Positions 59,796-64,000 of a stretch of DNA of 64,000 nt are shown piece after piece. Positions within the stretch are counted from its first letter, which is position 1; the number at the start of each line of letters is the position of its first letter. The translations under genes were made by a program, and so were the position numbers. This DNA comes from Panax quinquefolius (taxonomy: Eukaryota > Streptophyta > Magnoliopsida > Apiales > Araliaceae), in NCBI GenBank assembly GCA_020205615.1, contig JAINUW010000154.1, positions 248,001-312,000 of the forward strand, in the 5' to 3' direction. The notes beneath the pieces are model-generated. The model was not told the origin of the DNA and made no database searches. It was given only the letters and a program-made list of their open reading frames with translations.

Positions 59796-60454
59796 TTCTT
59801 CACACCTTATAAGGATTTCGTCCTCGGAATCACCAAAACCCTACCTTCCTCAGGTTTTTTTTTATCACTTTTCATTGAATAACTTTAACACATTACCTTA
59901 ATATATGTTTTATATTTCCTACCCCCACCATTTTTATAATAAATTCTTGTAAGTTTTATTTCATAACTTTCACTTGAACTTAATTATATTTTGAGTATTA
60001 TATATTCTTTAACCCATTCATTTCATTTTCTAACGATCATTATCATAAACACTCGGGATATTACATTCACCCATTCTTCTAAGAATTTCATCCTCGAAAT
60101 TTTATTTATTAATCTTCATTCATTCAATCTATCAAAATAGATTTTATGTTAATACTTTATTCATTCATTGGGTTCTATAGCCACTTCTTTCCACAAAGAT
60201 CTTTCCACAATTATTAAACTTTTCTATTAAAAGTTTTACATTATTCTTTGATAACTCATCTCCTACTCATTTCAAATTTTTTTTTTCTCACTTATTCAAT
60301 ATATTCATCATTCAGTGTCGCATTCTACGACTTACTTATTTCTAAGGAATACTCTCATTTTCGGTTCTATCTTGCAGAATAACAAGAATCTTCCATAATT
60401 GTTCAATAATTTGGAAGTAGTATGAATAACTCAGGAATTTAAAAGATTCTAAAT

Positions 60455-60850
60455 CATGTTGAGGGGTCACAAGACCTTGAACTACGTCCACGGTTATAAG
60501 TACTCTTTCAACTTAAACCTTAACAGTCATTAGACTATAGGGACTCCCGTACTTAGGGTGTTAAGCTCTTCATACGATGTATTGTGCACAAACATCTAAA
60601 CGCATCGCGTAAATATAATTCCCCCATAATAAGGTTGTTCTTATCAGTTTTTAGAGATGTAACTGAAGGACATAAGACCACGAACTATGTCCACGGTTAC
60701 AAGTAATCTTTCAACTTTAACCTTAACAGTAATACTATATGGACTCCCCATATTTAGGGTTATCAGCCCTTCGTACCATGTATTGTGCACAAATATCTAA
60801 ACGCCTCCGCGTAATCCAGTATAAAAGGGTTGTTCATCTCAGCTTTTTAA
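60455..60850. repeat. About 190 bp tandem duplication
   Basis: Two diverged units share AAGACCTTGAACTACGTCCA/ACGAACTATGTCCACGGTTA, CTTTCAACTTAAACCTTAAC and TGTATTGTGCACAAACATCT. Unit 1 is about 60470-60655 and unit 2 about 60675-60850. Confidence 0.75.
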
Positions 60851-60980
60851 CATCTGAATCTGCACCAAAACAATTTGGTTTGGCATAACTTCTCAAGAAA
60901 TGCTTGAATTTCATGAACATCTTTCAATATTCGTCTAGCTGAATCAAATAGCACAGTCTTCTACAACAATTCGGACATCA

Positions 60981-60983
<3 letters not shown>

Positions 60984-61013
<30 letters not shown>
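60984..61013. repeat. Microsatellite (AT)n
   Basis: About fourteen AT units. Confidence 0.9.
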
Positions 61014-61016
<3 letters not shown>

Positions 61017-62149
61017 TCTTATCTTAAATAAATCTCAAAAATCTTTTTATGGTGTCATGATTATGACGTTGTCATACTACATCTCACCATAGTGGGCTGA
61101 CGATCATATGATCACATCCAACACTAGGTTCCATTGCATTGATGACTCCATCATTTATCATATCACCCGTTGCATATAGTTAAAATATATGTTGAAAATT
61201 TAAAAATTATATTTTTTTATCTAGCCGAAACAAACAGCATAGATATGCGAATAATAACACTATTTTAAAAATTCTTTGGTTCACTAGTGTGATTCAACAT
61301 TTTTCAAAAATCAAAAGTACAACCATCGGCACAAAGTCAATAAATCTCGAAAGTCTAGCATAGCTAGTAGATTTAGAATATCCAAGTATCCATCAACTTT
61401 AATCTTTACTTCATTACTTCATTACTTAACAATTCTATCAATCTTCAACTTCATTAATGCTCTCTATACTATAACCATTTCCTACCCAAAATAGTTCATC
61501 AAACTTACCACACATTGGAAATCCAAGAACTTGCCACAATAATATGGGTTTAAGAACTTGTCCTAGTCAGACCATAGGCGTCCATTCGTTGAGGGGTTCA
61601 AAACATACCATATTATTATGAGTCCCGAACTTACCATACGCATAAGTTTTAAGAACATCACCTAATCCTAATAATATCTGACTAATCTTAATAGTTTCTA
61701 ACTATCAAATATACACATGAGAAAAGAATCACATTTTCGCCACATATACATTGATAGCGTGACACCAACATTCCAATGATTATCAATCTGATAAACTGAA
61801 CGCAAGCGCAAAACCCTCGCCCATACAAAGGTTTGTACAAATCAGCCATCACGTGAGTCCTTAATTGAAATCCCTCCTAACTCTATCTTGCTTATAACTT
61901 GCTCTTTGCTCAATACAAATTTTTCGTACCTCATCATCTATAACTCCTCGTGAGTTTATCTCATACTATATAATTACAGACATTACAGACCATCTTTCCT
62001 TTATAACTTAAATAGATCACGTCGTGATCTTATTCCATAATCATCTCCCTTAAAATTCTTTTCTTAACTCGTGATTGTTTTGTTTTACGATCCTTTTTCT
62101 TTCCTTTTTCATCATTTATGATATGATTTATGCTTTTAATTTTATAGAC

Positions 62150-62680
62150 TTTATCTATTCATCATTATTCGTTATCTTGGCTTTTGGAGTTGGGTAACTC
62201 CCATTTCTTATCTTTATATCTCTTCAAAATTCTTCTTTGAATTTTCTTGTTTATATAACAATTCTTACTTTAAGAATTTTTAACTTCATTTACATTGCTC
62301 AACATTTCATTCAAGTTTTACATTTTCATCATATGTATCCATTTTCTATACTTGGTGCACATTGAGTCTCTAATAGTTTCAATATGGTACGCTAAGTGGT
62401 TTCCCACAAACAACCAACAAACTAGGTTTCGAGTTGCTAGTTCATATATACCTCTGCTCTATGAGGGAATTGTTTAGCCCAAATACCATACATCAACTAT
62501 TAAAGAGTACAATTGTACCATACTTAAATATAACTTTTATTCTTAACTTCTTTATCATTCTCTTCTTATAGACTTTGTCTATTTATTATCACCTTACATC
62601 CCTATTATTGGAGTTGGGTAACCACAGATTCATATTCCTTATAACTCTATGAGATTCTTCTTTGAATCCTCTCACGCATG
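62150..62680. repeat. Diverged local duplication of about 410 bp period
   Basis: TTTGGAGTTGGGTAACTCCC with CTTCTTTGAATTTTCTTG near 62180-62250 recurs as TTGGAGTTGGGTAACCACAG with CTTCTTTGAATCCTCTCACG near 62605-62675. Confidence 0.6.
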
Positions 62681-62817
62681 CTTTAATCCTTTCTTTATAA
62701 ATTTCTTAAATTACTTCTTAATATTCAAACTCTATTTGAGTTTATTCGTTCATTATCTTCACCTTCCTTCTCTAAGGTTATAGCCTACGGTATTCCTACC
62801 AAAGATTTATACCCTAC

Positions 62818-62830
62818 AACTTTGATACCA
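62818..62830 (-). other. Primer binding site (initiator tRNA-Met type), right-hand array
   Basis: The minus strand reads TGGTATCAAAGTT two bases after the LTR end. Confidence 0.7.
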
Positions 62831-62832
62831 AC

Positions 62833-64000
62833 TATAACGACCCCAAAATTCATACAATTTAATTCTCAACTTCAATCGTTAATAACACATCTACCTTCTA
62901 ATTTTACATCATTATTCGATGTTAAACTTTATAAAATAAGGAATAATTTGAACTTTTATGTCTTCTTACTTTAATTCCCTAAATCAAAACCTTTATCATC
63001 TACATGTCTTTGAATCAATCTTATTTTATGATTCACTTTATCACTGTTATTATATAAAATTTTACATTTCAATCTGATAACCTTTACATATCAGATAACT
63101 CTCACTTTAGCTTTACAACTCAACATAAAACTATACATCATAAAATATTTAGTACATCTCATGAATCTTAATTATGGTATAAAGAAATAACAACTTTAGC
63201 TAAAATATTAATCTTCGTGTATTATTTTTGATCCACGTCATTCAAGTAGCACATAGTGCTACCTTCAATCCTTAACCTACAAAAATGGTTATTTGCAAGG
63301 TTGAGCTCCACCCAGTAAATCTAACAGTTTTCATGCATCATGTAGCATATAATAGCATGCTCAACGTATATCTCATAAACATTGGACTAACATAACATAC
63401 ATGTTACAGTTCATATACCAAATATAAAGATTGAGTTCCTTACACAATCAGCATGCTTTACTCAATCAACGTAGTCATAAATTGACTTGAATGTTTCATA
63501 CTTTCAACATATATATAACACATCATGCTATTTGCGATAAAGATTGAAATCAGTTCATCATCAAGTTCACATAGCAAATAGGAACTGAAAGACTTGCCTT
63601 GATCGTTGTTTACCAATAACAGTTTAACAGCTTACAGATATCTACACTTCGCGTGCCCTACACAATTATATAATCATTCACATTAACTATTAGTCACATA
63701 GCAATGTATAGTAGTTGTAATGAAAACTTTACTCTACGTCTCATAACCCTTCCTATCATAAATACACAATGTTCAATTTGATTGTGTTAACTTTCAACTT
63801 ATATCTCACTTATTTCATATTTGAAGTTCATTCAAGTGTTTAAGTCTTGCTAGGAATCATTATTGGTTTTATATTAAACTCATTTCATACCTTATAATGT
63901 TCATTTCATTTGACTTAAAATACTTTTTACGTTCATTAATATTTGTTATGGAGTTTCGTTGTTCATTCGTCACACGCCCGATTTGTCTCTCTTGTGTGTG
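62833..64000 (-). mobile_element. LTR of right-hand array (copy 2), truncated by window end
   Basis: It starts TATAACGACCCC and matches 56777-57935 almost collinearly. Compared with copy 1 it shows several G-to-A changes (TG to TA at the terminus, TTCGGTCG to TTCAATCG, TTCTGATT to TTCTAATT), typical of methylated-C decay on the other strand. Confidence 0.8.

Larger units (their letters stand above)
59796..62832 (-). mobile_element. Non-coding internal domain of right-hand array (LARD-like)
   Basis: The 3,037 bp between two LTR copies contain no gag or pol motif in any frame I can read. On the minus strand it starts with a primer site (62818-62830, TGGTATCAAAGTT) and ends at 59796 with a purine-rich GAGGACGAAATCC...AAGGTGTGAAGAA tract. 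A second LTR-start-like TGTAATATCCCGAG lies at 60066, preceded by its own GAGGATGAAATTC tract, so an older LTR end may be embedded. The size and emptiness match large retrotransposon derivatives (LARDs). Confidence 0.65.

Overview
This window is a block of nested transposable elements from a flowering plant, probably a eudicot with a large, repeat-rich genome. The evidence is Ty3/gypsy elements of the plant Athila and Tekay (Del) types, primer sites complementary to plant tRNA-Asp and initiator tRNA-Met, a CACTA DNA transposon carrying pieces of plant genes, and strongly AT-rich sequence with many CG-to-TG/CA differences between repeat copies. I see no intact host gene, no tRNA or rRNA gene and no CRISPR array. 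Every long reading frame is a decayed transposon gene, a captured exon, or a by-product of tandem repeats.

Left part (1-38988) is a five-level stack. (1) The oldest layer is a Tekay-like gypsy element on the minus strand (34239-38988 plus its 5' LTR from 38989), with an extra coiled-coil ORF upstream of gag. (2) Its integrase is cut at 34238 by an LTR that runs left to 31927, resumes at 1-178 and leaves the window. (3) That LTR is split by a 31.7 kb insertion (179-31921) with a perfect CCTTT target-site duplication. The insertion is three giant LTRs (about 4.2-4.3 kb without nested inserts) separated by two internal domains of only about 333 bp, each holding little more than a primer site and a polypurine tract. 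(4) The first giant LTR contains a complete but decayed Athila element (1775-17473, duplication ATAAG). The third contains a 2.6 kb solo LTR in the opposite orientation (25457-28046, duplication ATAGA). (5) The Athila integrase is itself split by a 4.0 kb solo LTR related to the giant LTRs (8864-12849).

Middle part (40808-54290) is a 13.5 kb CACTA-type element inserted into the Tekay 5' LTR, with imperfect terminal inverted repeats and a TTT duplication. I recognise no transposase. Instead it carries fragments, several with splice sites, of at least seven unrelated host genes: HSA32, an unidentified coiled-coil-like protein, SUS6-type sucrose synthase, allantoin synthase (TTL), cyclin A, a conserved plant protein of unknown function, and organellar EF-Tu. 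It also contains a second copy of its own left end and one terminus of a different CACTA family.

Right part (54291-64000) is more LTR material: LTR remnants, then a second LTR/internal array on the minus strand with a 3.0 kb LTR (56777-59795), a 3.0 kb internal domain with no recognisable coding sequence (59796-62832), and the start of the next LTR (62833-64000).

The elements do not form a pathway. They record successive insertions. The non-autonomous elements (giant-LTR array, right-hand array, CACTA) would have needed proteins supplied by autonomous relatives elsewhere in the genome.
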